From a virus: a stretch of 64,000 bases of DNA. A program made the translations under genes and the position numbers. Below are positions 1 through 8,964 of this stretch, in pieces. The stretch lies in the IMG/VR virus record IMGVR_UViG_3300032516_000001, positions 124,001 through 188,000 of that record; one strand, given 5' to 3'. Numbering within the stretch: position 1 is the stretch's first letter; the number at the start of each line of letters is the position of its first letter. Below the pieces are notes generated by a model. It made no database searches and was not told the origin of the DNA. It saw only the letters and a program-made list of their open reading frames with translations.

Positions 1-357
1 TCCAGCTCGGACATATAACCCATCTTTGTCATTCGGATTAGCTATGCCCTCAGATCCAGCAGTCAAACCCGAAAATGGTCCTAAAAATCCACCAGTTGTA
101 TGGGATGCTGATATTGTATCGAGTTCATCAGGCCATATGAATTCAACAAATCCACCATATGTCATAACAACATTCTTACTTTTGGTGAATTTCTCGCCAA
201 AACTCTCCGGATTCGTATGTAAAGCCAACACATAACCAAAGATCGGACGGCCGATTGGATCGGTTATTTGAAACAGCATAGGGCGGCCACGCCGACTACC
301 GCGCCCAGCTTGGAGTGTATCACCAACAAACGGATTTGGGGTATATGGTAATGGCAT
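1..357 (-). CDS. Virion structural protein, partial (runs off left edge)
   Basis: An open frame starts at ATG 355-357 and stays open for 119 codons to base 1, so the C-terminus lies outside the window. The product begins MPLPYTPNPFVGDTLQAG and contains NPESFGEKFTKSK followed by a short Gly-rich stretch. I do not recognise a named family. The gene lies directly downstream of the tape measure gene, separated only by an HNH endonuclease gene. In myoviruses that slot normally holds baseplate or tail-hub genes, so a baseplate/tail role is inferred from position. No catalytic motif is visible. Confidence 0.6.
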   Translation of the reverse strand, partial: MPLPYTPNPFVGDTLQAGRGSRRGRPMLFQITDPIGRPIFGYVLALHTNPESFGEKFTKSKNVVMTYGGFVEFIWPDELDTISASHTTGGFLGPFSGLTAGSEGIANPNDKDGLYVRAG

Positions 358-361
358 CTAA

Positions 362-1156
362 TTACTCATACTTCAAGATTGATTTATTATCTTGAATTGA
401 TTTAGCACGACATGTGGTCCTAATGCGATGGCAGTTTGCACATACTAACTCACATTTCGCGATCTCTGCCATCAATTTTTCTCTCGATTGATGTACCATC
501 GAACCAACACTACGAACTTTAGGTACCATGACATGATCAAAGTCCATCTGGCATGGTTCAAAAAATTCAAGGCAATCTATACATGGATTACTTCGTTTCA
601 ATTTATCTAGAAATAAACGGTTTCTGATCTTGGTTTCATTGTTATTTTTACTCGGTTTATTTGTACGAAGTCTATGACAATTGGCACATATAACATCGCA
701 TTTCTGAATTTCATTTAATAACTTCAATAGTGATGAGTGATAAACCATACGATGTATGTCACATGTCTTAATTTTATGACCACGATGATGGAAATCGATT
801 GCACAAACTGGAAATATTTTTCCACAATCAACACACGGGACAGATTTTAATTTGCGTATTAAATTTATTCTTTCAGATTTTTGTTTTAAATGTGATCTTC
901 TTTGTACTTCACGAGTTCTATTGGTATTCTTCGTTTTAATCCAACGTTCATGTCGTCTGTCTTTATGATTTAACGAATATTTATTAGCTGCAGCTCGACT
1001 TGCTTCTGGTGACTTCCGACGTTTCGGTAATTTAATTGACTCGTAATATTGATGATCATACGCCTTAAAACAATTATCACATCGTCTATCTCTAAATTTT
1101 AGACGTTTAAAAACAACATCAGGTTCGGATAAACCACATTTAGTACAAACAGTCAT
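362..1156 (-). CDS. HNH homing-type endonuclease with two HNH cores
   Basis: This 264-aa basic protein has an N-terminal CxxC zinc knuckle (CTKCG, then CDNC, residues 4-29) and two HNH cores. Core 1 spans residues 107-163 (PCVDCG, DFHH, CANCHRLRT). Core 2 spans 190-245 (PCIDC, MDFDH, CANCHRIRT). HNH proteins of this type nick or cut DNA, and free-standing phage copies usually act as homing endonucleases. It is inserted between the tape measure gene and the next tail gene with only a few bases on each side. The start is ATG at 1154-1156 with AGGA nine bases upstream, inside a small hairpin. Whether both cores are active is unknown. Confidence 0.85.
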   Translation of the reverse strand: MTVCTKCGLSEPDVVFKRLKFRDRRCDNCFKAYDHQYYESIKLPKRRKSPEASRAAANKYSLNHKDRRHERWIKTKNTNRTREVQRRSHLKQKSERINLIRKLKSVPCVDCGKIFPVCAIDFHHRGHKIKTCDIHRMVYHSSLLKLLNEIQKCDVICANCHRLRTNKPSKNNNETKIRNRLFLDKLKRSNPCIDCLEFFEPCQMDFDHVMVPKVRSVGSMVHQSREKLMAEIAKCELVCANCHRIRTTCRAKSIQDNKSILKYE

Positions 1157-1163
1157 ATTATGT

Positions 1164-1178
1164 GATCCTATAAGGATC
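1164..1178 (-). promoter_or_regulatory. Hairpin covering the SD of the HNH gene
   Basis: On the minus strand GATCCT-TAT-AGGATC forms a 6-bp stem with a 3-nt loop. The AGGA that would be the ribosome binding site of the downstream HNH gene (nine bases before its ATG) lies in the 3' arm. This resembles the translational repression hairpins known for some phage homing endonuclease genes such as T4 I-TevI. A regulatory role is inferred. Confidence 0.35.
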
Positions 1179-1182
1179 CTAT

Positions 1183-4100
1183 TTAGGATTTCCTAGCATG
1201 CCTATCCATCGCGCCGTATACTGCGTGTTCTAGTTGTTGTGGGCTTAGATCAGTTCCATTTATAGTTATATTATAAACGTTTCCTCCTCCACCTCCGCCC
1301 CCACCAATTCCTCCACCAGTTGTTGGCATTACCCTTTCACCACGATGCATCATATATGATCCAGTAGCTGGGATTATGCCACCAGTTGCTTTTCCGCCCA
1401 AAACATCCTTTTGTATTCTGCCCTCCGGTCCTCCCCAATCCCCCCCATGCCAAGGAAGTTGCACTATCTTATCTATACCAACTCCCGCTTCAGATAAAGC
1501 TTTCCCATTTTCAGTAAGAGCATCCCTGACCTCGGAATTCTCTATTGCAGCCATTAGTATTACATGTTCGAGTAATGCGATTCGCAAAACATCAAGCGTC
1601 ACATCTCTGTATTTCTTGAAGTATTTGGTGAAAAAGGTGCTTTTGAATACTATGCCGTCTCTGAGAGATCCAGAGACATCTACCATTGAATCAGCGGATT
1701 CACGCGTATTCTTGGCGGTTTCACCTGAACTTTCTACTTGTTCTACAGCAGCCTCCATTATTTGTTCATCTGTTGAAGCTGCGGCTATTTCAGCTGCAGG
1801 CGGTGCTCCAGCTGCAGGCGATGCTCCTCCACCACCCCCAAACATTCCAAGCATTGGGAATGTTTTTCCCAATAATTTTTGAGCTCCCTCTTTTTCTATA
1901 TCAGCCGCTGGTGATGCTCCTCCACCACCCCCAAACATTCCAAGCATTGGGAATGTTTTTCCCAATAATTTTTGAGCTCCCTCTTTTTCTATATCAGGGG
2001 CTGGTCCTGCGGTAGCACCAGCTAGAACTGCGCCCTTCGCTCCCCCTTTTTTAGCTTCTTCTTCCGCCCTCTTCTTCGCTATTTCTGCCTGTTTAACTTC
2101 AATTTTTGCAGCTTTATCCAAAAGCTTATTTCTATCCTCTTCAGTTTTAGCTTTCGCAGCATCCTGTCTAATCACTCGAGTATCTATATCAGCAACTTTT
2201 GTTGCTGCGGCTTCCGCAAGCTGCTCTTCTTTTTTCTTCTGTTTACGTACTTCTACTGGTTCTGCTCCTGGTCTGACACCAGCTTTAGCATATCCGGCTC
2301 GTTTTACAGCCTCTTCTGATACACCGCGCCCATGTGTAACAAGTTTCGCTTCCATTGCCGATAATGATTCAGGCATGCTGCTCAAAAGTTCCATAACCTT
2401 CTTCTGATCACCAGCTGCAATGGCCTTCTTGAGATTGTTAACGGCTTCCCCAAGAGCATCGGTTGGTAAGCCCCCAGCTGTGAATATATCAGCCATTTCT
2501 TGATTACTCAAAGTTGATACATCTTCTAATGAAGGTAAATATTTTTCGACTGCTGCCGCTAAATCAGTTCCTGTCTTCCCAGATTTAACGGCTTCTTGTA
2601 ATGATTGATTAAACAATTTCATTTGTTCGCCCCTTTCCGGAGCAAGATCTTTGAATGCTTCAGCAACTTCATTTGTAGAATCTGTCATTCTAGCGAACAT
2701 TTTTTGTTGATCTTTATCACCAGTTATCCAACTCCAGAGATCATCCAATAAACCTAATATTGGTTGTAAAACACTGTATAACTTCTCAAGTAAAAATGCT
2801 ATGATATTCGATATTTTGTCAGATATCGATAAGGTTGCATCAACTTGTTCTGCGGCCAAATTTGAAGTTATCTCTTGAACATCCATAGCCGCATCTTGTT
2901 TATTTGATAATTCAGCTGCTTGAAATAATTGTTCATCAGTGGCATTTCTCATCGCTTCCTGTACCTGAGCATCACTCATGTCTTCTTTACCTTGTTTTAC
3001 AGTCTCCTCCAATGCTTTATTCATTGATTTGCTGGAAGTCCGCCCATACATCTTCAATTCGGCACGTTGCGCCTGAAGCGTTTGAGATGTAGTACGTAGC
3101 ATTTCCTGTTGTTCTTGGGAAATGCCTAATGATGTCATGACCTGTTCGCTTATACCATCAAATCCATTAGTAAGAGTTCCTCCCATCTTCGATAAAATTT
3201 GATATGTTCCATATACCCCAGCTCCTTTAAGAGCCGTGGCCATCGATAATGCATCGCCCTTGGCCCTGGCAGCCTCATACCCAGCTAATTTCATAGCATC
3301 GGCTATATCAGCTGGATTTAATTGTTCTCCCTCCGCAGCAGCGCCACCTCTAGCTTTGGCAATAAGTTTGGCCATCGCCCCTTCCCCGCCCTTCATGGCG
3401 GCAATCATATCATCTTCACTAACTCCGTATTTTTTAAAATTTTTAGCCATGGTTTTGGCTTTAATATTGAAATCCTTCTGTAATGCCCCACTAACAAATT
3501 CGGTTCCAGCAACCAATACAGTCTTTAGTCTTTGTTTAAAATCGACAGTTTTAAATCCTTTAGCGAAAGCATCCATGAATTTCTGAACATCTCGAGGACT
3601 CATGGTTCTCGAGAGCAATTTAATGGTGCCAGTTAATTCTTCTAATCTATTCTGATAAAGTTCAACATCGGGTAATACTGATCTGAATATACCCATAAAT
3701 TTTGTCATCGGCATATTAGCAGTAGCGGCAGCCTTTACAATGTTCTCCATCGACAATTGGACATTTTCTGCCGTTATTCCTATCTCACTGACCATCTTGC
3801 CCATCATTCCGGCAGCTTCCTCGGCCTCCATTCCGAGTGCTTTCCCGTATGCGATAGCACTAATGGTAAATTTCTTCACGCCTTCATCTAAAGTTCCTCC
3901 CATATCGATCAAAGTGCTTTGGGTCTTAATCAACGATCCGGTAGACTCCATTGCGAATTTATTAATGACTTTAGCAACAGTTTCGGAAGTAGCCCCATAC
4001 TGCAATAAGTCACCAGCTGCATTGATAGAAGATTGACGTAAATTGTCTATGGCACCGCGGTATGATTTAGCATCTGAAGTAAAGTCATTAGCAGTAGCCG

Positions 4101-4893
4101 ACCCTGCAACTATTGCCTTATTCAATTTGGTCATGTGTTCGCTAGCTGCGCTAAGAACTTGCCAAAATGCTGCAAAAATTCCAACAGCCGCTGTTAATAT
4201 TGGTAGGAATTTGGCTATTGTCCCCATAGCTTGGGCCATAGCACCAGCAGCCCCGGGCCCGGCCCCTTCAGCTCCCAGTCCACCTGCACGAGTAGCTGCA
4301 CCAGCAGCTCCTTTACCCAATGCGTCCGTTAGTCCTTTTCCAATGGCCGCTGGACCGCCGCCTTTACCAAAGGATGCACCGATTCCCTTAATAGCATCCA
4401 TCACTCCAAACTTGGCGGCGTTCCCTAGTTTTTCATATGATTCAGATACTTTATTTACTTTAAGTCCGTGAGCCTTATATTTCTTTTGTGCATTCTCGAT
4501 CTCATTATTCAGCCCTTTGATTTTCTCTTGAACTCCTTTGAAACTCTTGCCTAATTCCTCTTCCTCCTTAGATCCCCCTTGTGCTGATTTCAATCCTTTT
4601 TTTAATGCTTCAGCTTCGTCTAATGCGTCATTTAATTTATCACTTAATTTTCCTAATTCTTTGCCTGATGCTTGTACTCCACTAGATAATGCTTTGCTGT
4701 ATTCTTTTGTTGCTTTCGCTATGTCAGCAAGAGATTCAACGGATATTTTGGTTTGTTTAGATATTTTATTCCATTCAATTCTCGATTTTTGTAATTTCTT
4801 TTGGAATTCACTGAATTGATTTATTGCATCCTGGACGGCTTTTGGATCCATCTCAGGAGTAATAAGCAACTTCACGACGTTTTCGCGTGCCAT
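1183..4893 (-). CDS. Tail tape measure protein
   Basis: At 1236 aa this is the second-longest gene here. The product has a lysine- and glutamate-rich coiled-coil N-terminus (about residues 20-150), then an Ala/Gly-rich section and a hydrophobic segment around 224-250. A long helical body follows, with a second hydrophobic stretch (IIAFLLEKLYSVLQPILGLL). The C-terminus is Gly-rich and ends in NITINGTDLSPQQLEHAVYG, a style of ending common in tape measure proteins. Tape measures set tail length and occupy the tail tube lumen. The gene follows two probable tail-assembly chaperone genes and the tube gene, which is the usual order. No peptidase or muramidase motif was noticed. A perfect internal duplication is listed separately. 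Confidence 0.85.
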   Translation of the reverse strand: MARENVVKLLITPEMDPKAVQDAINQFSEFQKKLQKSRIEWNKISKQTKISVESLADIAKATKEYSKALSSGVQASGKELGKLSDKLNDALDEAEALKKGLKSAQGGSKEEEELGKSFKGVQEKIKGLNNEIENAQKKYKAHGLKVNKVSESYEKLGNAAKFGVMDAIKGIGASFGKGGGPAAIGKGLTDALGKGAAGAATRAGGLGAEGAGPGAAGAMAQAMGTIAKFLPILTAAVGIFAAFWQVLSAASEHMTKLNKAIVAGSATANDFTSDAKSYRGAIDNLRQSSINAAGDLLQYGATSETVAKVINKFAMESTGSLIKTQSTLIDMGGTLDEGVKKFTISAIAYGKALGMEAEEAAGMMGKMVSEIGITAENVQLSMENIVKAAATANMPMTKFMGIFRSVLPDVELYQNRLEELTGTIKLLSRTMSPRDVQKFMDAFAKGFKTVDFKQRLKTVLVAGTEFVSGALQKDFNIKAKTMAKNFKKYGVSEDDMIAAMKGGEGAMAKLIAKARGGAAAEGEQLNPADIADAMKLAGYEAARAKGDALSMATALKGAGVYGTYQILSKMGGTLTNGFDGISEQVMTSLGISQEQQEMLRTTSQTLQAQRAELKMYGRTSSKSMNKALEETVKQGKEDMSDAQVQEAMRNATDEQLFQAAELSNKQDAAMDVQEITSNLAAEQVDATLSISDKISNIIAFLLEKLYSVLQPILGLLDDLWSWITGDKDQQKMFARMTDSTNEVAEAFKDLAPERGEQMKLFNQSLQEAVKSGKTGTDLAAAVEKYLPSLEDVSTLSNQEMADIFTAGGLPTDALGEAVNNLKKAIAAGDQKKVMELLSSMPESLSAMEAKLVTHGRGVSEEAVKRAGYAKAGVRPGAEPVEVRKQKKKEEQLAEAAATKVADIDTRVIRQDAAKAKTEEDRNKLLDKAAKIEVKQAEIAKKRAEEEAKKGGAKGAVLAGATAGPAPDIEKEGAQKLLGKTFPMLGMFGGGGGASPAADIEKEGAQKLLGKTFPMLGMFGGGGGASPAAGAPPAAEIAAASTDEQIMEAAVEQVESSGETAKNTRESADSMVDVSGSLRDGIVFKSTFFTKYFKKYRDVTLDVLRIALLEHVILMAAIENSEVRDALTENGKALSEAGVGIDKIVQLPWHGGDWGGPEGRIQKDVLGGKATGGIIPATGSYMMHRGERVMPTTGGGIGGGGGGGGNVYNITINGTDLSPQQLEHAVYGAMDRHARKS
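1820..1997. repeat. Perfect 85-bp direct duplication inside the tape measure gene
   Basis: Bases 1820-1904 and 1913-1997 are identical over 85 bp at an offset of 93 bp (31 codons). In the protein this makes two adjacent copies of a 31-residue unit running from DIEKEGAQKLLGK through a GGGGG turn to ASPAA. The lack of any difference, including at third codon positions, indicates a very recent tandem duplication. Confidence 0.9.
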
Positions 4894-4924
4894 ATACTGA
4901 TCCCCATAATGGGAAGTCTAGATA

Positions 4925-6112
4925 TTATTTCTTATTAGCAGTCTGCGTATAATCCATCGGATTTGGCAAATCCAGATTGACCTTTTCGAATTGTTTAACT
5001 CGTTCCAAGTCTATCTGTTGCCATCTATCTCTATATGCCTCTGCTTCAACGCGCCCACCACCCAAAATTCTAGATCCACCAGCTAATGGGAGTGATTTAG
5101 ATTCCGCTGCCTCATCTAAAATTGGGGGTCTCGCATACAGCTGCTTCCTGTATTTATCAATAGATCTAGCCCGTCTACGTAGTTCTTTTTGTTTAATCTC
5201 AATAACCTTATCGTGATAGTCTTTTTCATCTGATAACGCGGCTGATAACTGATTCGCAAGCTCTTCCACTGACTCAGCCCTGAACAATTTCTCAACCGTG
5301 GCCATCCGGCCATCCGGAAGCGTGACTTGTTTCGGCGCAACGTCTTCAGGACCAGCATCGCGATTCAAATACCTAAACAGAACCTTAGTTTTAAGATCAT
5401 ATAAATCCAACTTCTCTTTTTCTTTTCGTCCTTTGTCTTTTTCTTCAACAGCTCTAATACCTTTACCAGCAAAACACCCGCCCATAAATTTGGTATTGGA
5501 CCAATCCGCCTCCAATTGCTCTCGGTTGTCCAATAATCTATTTAATGCAACCCACATCTGTTGACAATAGTTCGCACCCAGTTCATCTGTACCTTGAATT
5601 CCTGTGTTTAATGGTGAATTAATTGGGGAACTTTGCATATGTAACCATTTGAATCTTGATCTATTCTCATGAGCATATACTTCAGTCAATGGATATAATC
5701 TATTAGCTCGAGCATTTAATGAACCAAGATTCCCAGTCATTTCTTCTTGGACTCCGGCTGGGATTTTAGATATTGTCGATATCAATCTACGAATATGTCT
5801 CATTCTATCATATAATGTATTTTCCCCATCAATATATAATATACTATGAGCAATGAATGATGCCCTAAAAGAGGCTCTCACTTCTGTGGATGATTTGCGT
5901 AATAATTTGAAATAATCTAAATTTCGAACTTCATGATGGTTCAATGTCTTGAATATAAACGTTCTGTCTAATATATAAGCTGAACTAGTCAAAAATCCAG
6001 TAAACAGATATTTCTCTAATTCCTCCCAAACATTTTCATCTATCTTTTTATAGTAATCAGGTACACTGATTTCAATACGTCGCTTCTTAACTGGAGCCGT
6101 ATTATCCGTCAT
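4925..6112 (-). CDS. Tail-module protein of unknown function
   Basis: This 395-aa charged protein has a basic N-terminus (VKKRRIEISVPDYYKKID), a mainly helical N-terminal half and an Arg/Lys-rich C-terminal quarter (KQKELRRRARSIDKYRKQL). It sits immediately upstream of the tape measure gene and 23 bp downstream of the 317-aa gene. This is where tail-assembly chaperone or other non-virion tail assembly proteins are found, so an assembly role is inferred from position only. No Shine-Dalgarno sequence is visible before its ATG. I do not recognise a family. Confidence 0.6.
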   Translation of the reverse strand: MTDNTAPVKKRRIEISVPDYYKKIDENVWEELEKYLFTGFLTSSAYILDRTFIFKTLNHHEVRNLDYFKLLRKSSTEVRASFRASFIAHSILYIDGENTLYDRMRHIRRLISTISKIPAGVQEEMTGNLGSLNARANRLYPLTEVYAHENRSRFKWLHMQSSPINSPLNTGIQGTDELGANYCQQMWVALNRLLDNREQLEADWSNTKFMGGCFAGKGIRAVEEKDKGRKEKEKLDLYDLKTKVLFRYLNRDAGPEDVAPKQVTLPDGRMATVEKLFRAESVEELANQLSAALSDEKDYHDKVIEIKQKELRRRARSIDKYRKQLYARPPILDEAAESKSLPLAGGSRILGGGRVEAEAYRDRWQQIDLERVKQFEKVNLDLPNPMDYTQTANKK

Positions 6113-6135
6113 CCACAGATTATTCTAATGACAGT

Positions 6136-7089
6136 TTATCGATTAGGTTTACTGAATCTGGGATTCTTACTTTGATTGGCAGGATTCTTATTTATTTGAG
6201 GAGGGGATACAGGAGGCTGTCCGGATACTCTCTGATCTAATACTTCATTATTAACAGATGGCAATCCAACCAATGGTTTCTCGGGGGTACTTTGAGGTGC
6301 ATTGTGTTCCAGTATATTAGTTTGAGATGTTTTTCTCTGGGCTATGGCCTGCTCAATAGGACTCATTTTGCTCATATCTGGAACTGGTAGGGAGGTCACC
6401 GGCTCTGGGATAGTCGGTGGAACCTGGTTCTGGATATAGCCTTCCTGGCTTTCCTCGGGCTCAGAAAGGGTTTTAAATGGGTCGAAAGCTACAGAGGTAG
6501 CTTTTGGCTCAAGAGAGGCTTCCGAGCCCGAAGAAGCGGGCTCTTCGGTCTTGTCTCCAGATTCCATAAGCGGGCGTAAATGTAGTTGCTTTCGAAGGTC
6601 GGCCGCCTTCATTTCTAGTTCAACTAGCTCCTCATGGGGATCCTGAGCATTTTCAAATTTAATTTTTGCCTTATTTCCTTTATTGAATGACTCCATCAAG
6701 TCAGCAAAAATATCGAATGTAGTATCCATCCAATCAGTACTCCAATTTGCCATCTTATAATATACATATTTAGATAAATCTACCCTTATCATTTCTCCTG
6801 GTTTTCTGGGATCCGGAACAGTAAATATTTCTCCTTTATCCCGATAAGGTCTCAAATCTATTTCATCTATTCCAACTATCGCATGAGAAAGACTGACCCT
6901 TTTACTTTCCGCTATAAGGAAGGCTCCTGAGACCCCCTCAGTAGTTATTGTCTCAGTGACTTTAAGCTGGGCTGTGTATGAAATAGGGGATAACCATACG
7001 ATTCTCCCACCGACTTCTCTTTTCCAACACTCATCCCTACCAACGTTAGATATTTGTTCGTCTAATTGTGCTAGAAAATCGTTATCCAT
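6136..7089 (-). CDS. Probable tail assembly chaperone
   Basis: The first 170 residues of this 317-aa protein look folded and the last 140 are low-complexity, rich in Pro, Ser and Glu. The N-terminal part (CWKREVGGRIVWLSPISY, then AIVGIDEIDLRPYRDKGE) and the position between tail tube and tape measure fit a tail assembly chaperone, which binds the tape measure during tail assembly. No programmed frameshift into the next gene was identified, because that gene starts after this stop. The assignment is positional and of moderate certainty. Confidence 0.5.
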   Translation of the reverse strand: MDNDFLAQLDEQISNVGRDECWKREVGGRIVWLSPISYTAQLKVTETITTEGVSGAFLIAESKRVSLSHAIVGIDEIDLRPYRDKGEIFTVPDPRKPGEMIRVDLSKYVYYKMANWSTDWMDTTFDIFADLMESFNKGNKAKIKFENAQDPHEELVELEMKAADLRKQLHLRPLMESGDKTEEPASSGSEASLEPKATSVAFDPFKTLSEPEESQEGYIQNQVPPTIPEPVTSLPVPDMSKMSPIEQAIAQRKTSQTNILEHNAPQSTPEKPLVGLPSVNNEVLDQRVSGQPPVSPPQINKNPANQSKNPRFSKPNR

Positions 7090-7124
7090 ATATGGATACA
7101 GTACCGAAGTTGTTCATTCCGAAG

Positions 7125-8924
7125 TTATGGACGCCATACCCATCGTTTCTTACCAAGATCCCATATTTTACTGAAACCCTGTTGTGTCCGTAATTCTTCT
7201 TCCGTAGTTAATGATTTTTTCTCGTTTCCTTTTTTCCGAAGGCCCGATTTGTGGTATCTTTTGTTTGCCTTTACCCAATAATAATCTGGAAGTACTTCCC
7301 CATCCAACTTAAATCCAAGTTTATTATATATCCTACCACTAAACAAACGATTATCAGAAAATGACACAATTGACGTTGGGTCATTTTGTTGTATGAAAAG
7401 ACCGAATATTTTCGACCATACACCATGAATTTTATACTCCGAATTAGAAACCATTCTGAGCAATTCCCAGGGATGAATAGATTGACGAGTTGGATACCCA
7501 AAGGAGATTGCGGCTATTATTTTATTATCTAGGAATACTCCATAATGGAGTTTAGCATTACAACTCCCTATGTAATGAAATTCATCATATAATGGTTTAA
7601 CTTCAGAATGTAAAACAGTCCGTATTTTGCATTCTGAAGGGCGGATAGATTGTGCTCCGGAAAGTGATAATCGATTTTTCAATAATTGTTCAACTTTTGT
7701 TCGTTTAAACGTCCATTCATCTTCAAACAAGGAAATGAAATCAAAACCAGCATTAATGGCGTTATTATATTTTTGTAAATCCCGTCGTTTTGCCCCGAGT
7801 CCACTATGCCAACGGAGTCCGTTATACTCAAGTAGAAAATTTTTACTAGGAATATAAATATCATATTTATACTTATCGATAGGGTGTTCCATTATAACTT
7901 CTAAACCGAGGCTTTCAAACCATGATGCTAAGTCCTGCTGAGCCATACTGATATGATTAGAAGCGCACCCGCAGGTAAGCGACGAACCTTTGACTATGTT
8001 ACCCCATATTGGATCATATCTTTCACCACAAGCGCCACATAAAGCTGGGAATGGCTCACAATATTTTTTTACATCTTCGAGTGGCTGAATCCATCCAGAC
8101 GGAATATCATTAACTGAAATCGGGGTCTTAAGGCTTCTTAGTAATTGTTCATTTTCTTTATACCATTTAACAGCTCTTGACTGACATAAACCACATCTGG
8201 TTGTTTTACCAGCGGTAACATCACATATAATGGACTCTAAAATCCCGCCACATTTACACTTCCATTTAACTTTCTTATTTGACCCGGGTGAGATGCTTTG
8301 CGGGTCAGACATTCTAAGTTGGCCAAATTCAGTATTGGTCCAGTATTCTAGGGATTTAACATTACATAATCCACAAGAAGAAGTGTGTCCTGATGTTACT
8401 AGCCAAATCGGTCTAACCGTTGTCTGTCCGCAATCACATTTCCATAACACTTCCGTATGAGAAGATGGATGAGATTCACATGGGTTGGCCATTTTAAGTT
8501 TGCCATATTTAGTAACCCGAAAATGTTCGGCAGATAATATTGAGCACTTTCCGCATGTTTTAGTGTGGCCCGAAGTAACAGAAGTAACTTGGATATCGAC
8601 TTCACGTCCACAATCACAAATCCAAGTGTGTTTTTTCTTGGATTTAGGCAATAAATCTTGTGGAAATTTTAGTCTTAAACTTCCGTATTTAATATTTTCC
8701 CAATAATCAGCGGTTAAAAGTCCGCATTTGCCGCAAGAAACAGTGCCGCCAGATACAACATCACAAACGGAAGCTATAACACTTCTGCCACAATCACAGA
8801 TCCATTCGACTTTGCGATGTGAACCCCGTGATGAGTCCGATGGACTCATCATCCGAAGTTTACCATATTTTATATTCTGAAAGTGATTGGCAGATAAAAA
8901 TGTAGTTGCAATTGTGTCCATCAC
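7125..8924 (-). CDS. Vsr/EDxHD-like homing endonuclease with four zinc repeats and a GNAT-like C-terminus
   Basis: This 599-aa protein has three parts. Residues 8-248 are four tandem repeats of about 60 aa, each with a YGxLxM..P core and paired cysteine motifs (CDCG, then CGxC) that should bind zinc and probably DNA. Residues about 325-425 resemble very-short-patch-repair or EDxHD nucleases (ASWFESLG, YDIYIPSKNFLLEYNGLRWH). Residues about 435-560 look like an acyltransferase fold (HYGVFLDNKIIAAISFG, then IVSFSDNRLFSGRIYNKLGF). The gene separates the tail tube and tail chaperone genes. Its start is GTG at 8924 or ATG at 8921, both buried in a 17-bp stem. Related nucleases such as I-Bth0305I are phage homing endonucleases. 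The C-terminal assignment is less certain. Confidence 0.75.
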   Translation of the reverse strand: MMDTIATTFLSANHFQNIKYGKLRMMSPSDSSRGSHRKVEWICDCGRSVIASVCDVVSGGTVSCGKCGLLTADYWENIKYGSLRLKFPQDLLPKSKKKHTWICDCGREVDIQVTSVTSGHTKTCGKCSILSAEHFRVTKYGKLKMANPCESHPSSHTEVLWKCDCGQTTVRPIWLVTSGHTSSCGLCNVKSLEYWTNTEFGQLRMSDPQSISPGSNKKVKWKCKCGGILESIICDVTAGKTTRCGLCQSRAVKWYKENEQLLRSLKTPISVNDIPSGWIQPLEDVKKYCEPFPALCGACGERYDPIWGNIVKGSSLTCGCASNHISMAQQDLASWFESLGLEVIMEHPIDKYKYDIYIPSKNFLLEYNGLRWHSGLGAKRRDLQKYNNAINAGFDFISLFEDEWTFKRTKVEQLLKNRLSLSGAQSIRPSECKIRTVLHSEVKPLYDEFHYIGSCNAKLHYGVFLDNKIIAAISFGYPTRQSIHPWELLRMVSNSEYKIHGVWSKIFGLFIQQNDPTSIVSFSDNRLFSGRIYNKLGFKLDGEVLPDYYWVKANKRYHKSGLRKKGNEKKSLTTEEELRTQQGFSKIWDLGKKRWVWRP

Positions 8925-8957
8925 TACATAATATCACAACGTAGTGATGGACACAAT
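8911..8957 (-). promoter_or_regulatory. 17-bp perfect inverted repeat over the endonuclease start codon
   Basis: ATTGTGTCCATCACTAC at 8911-8927 is the exact reverse complement of 8941-8957, with a 13-nt loop. In the minus-strand mRNA it begins seven bases after the tail tube stop codon, and its 3' arm contains the GTG/ATG start of the next (endonuclease) gene. There is no U-run after the stem, so it is a poor intrinsic terminator. A hairpin that blocks translation of the endonuclease from read-through transcripts is more likely, as known for T4 I-TevI. This function is inferred. Confidence 0.6.
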
Positions 8958-8964
8958 ATTAAAA

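Noticed and set aside
1376-4819. Several plus-strand frames opposite the tape measure gene
   Set aside because: They are antisense shadows of an Ala/Gly/Ser-rich gene, with no start signals.
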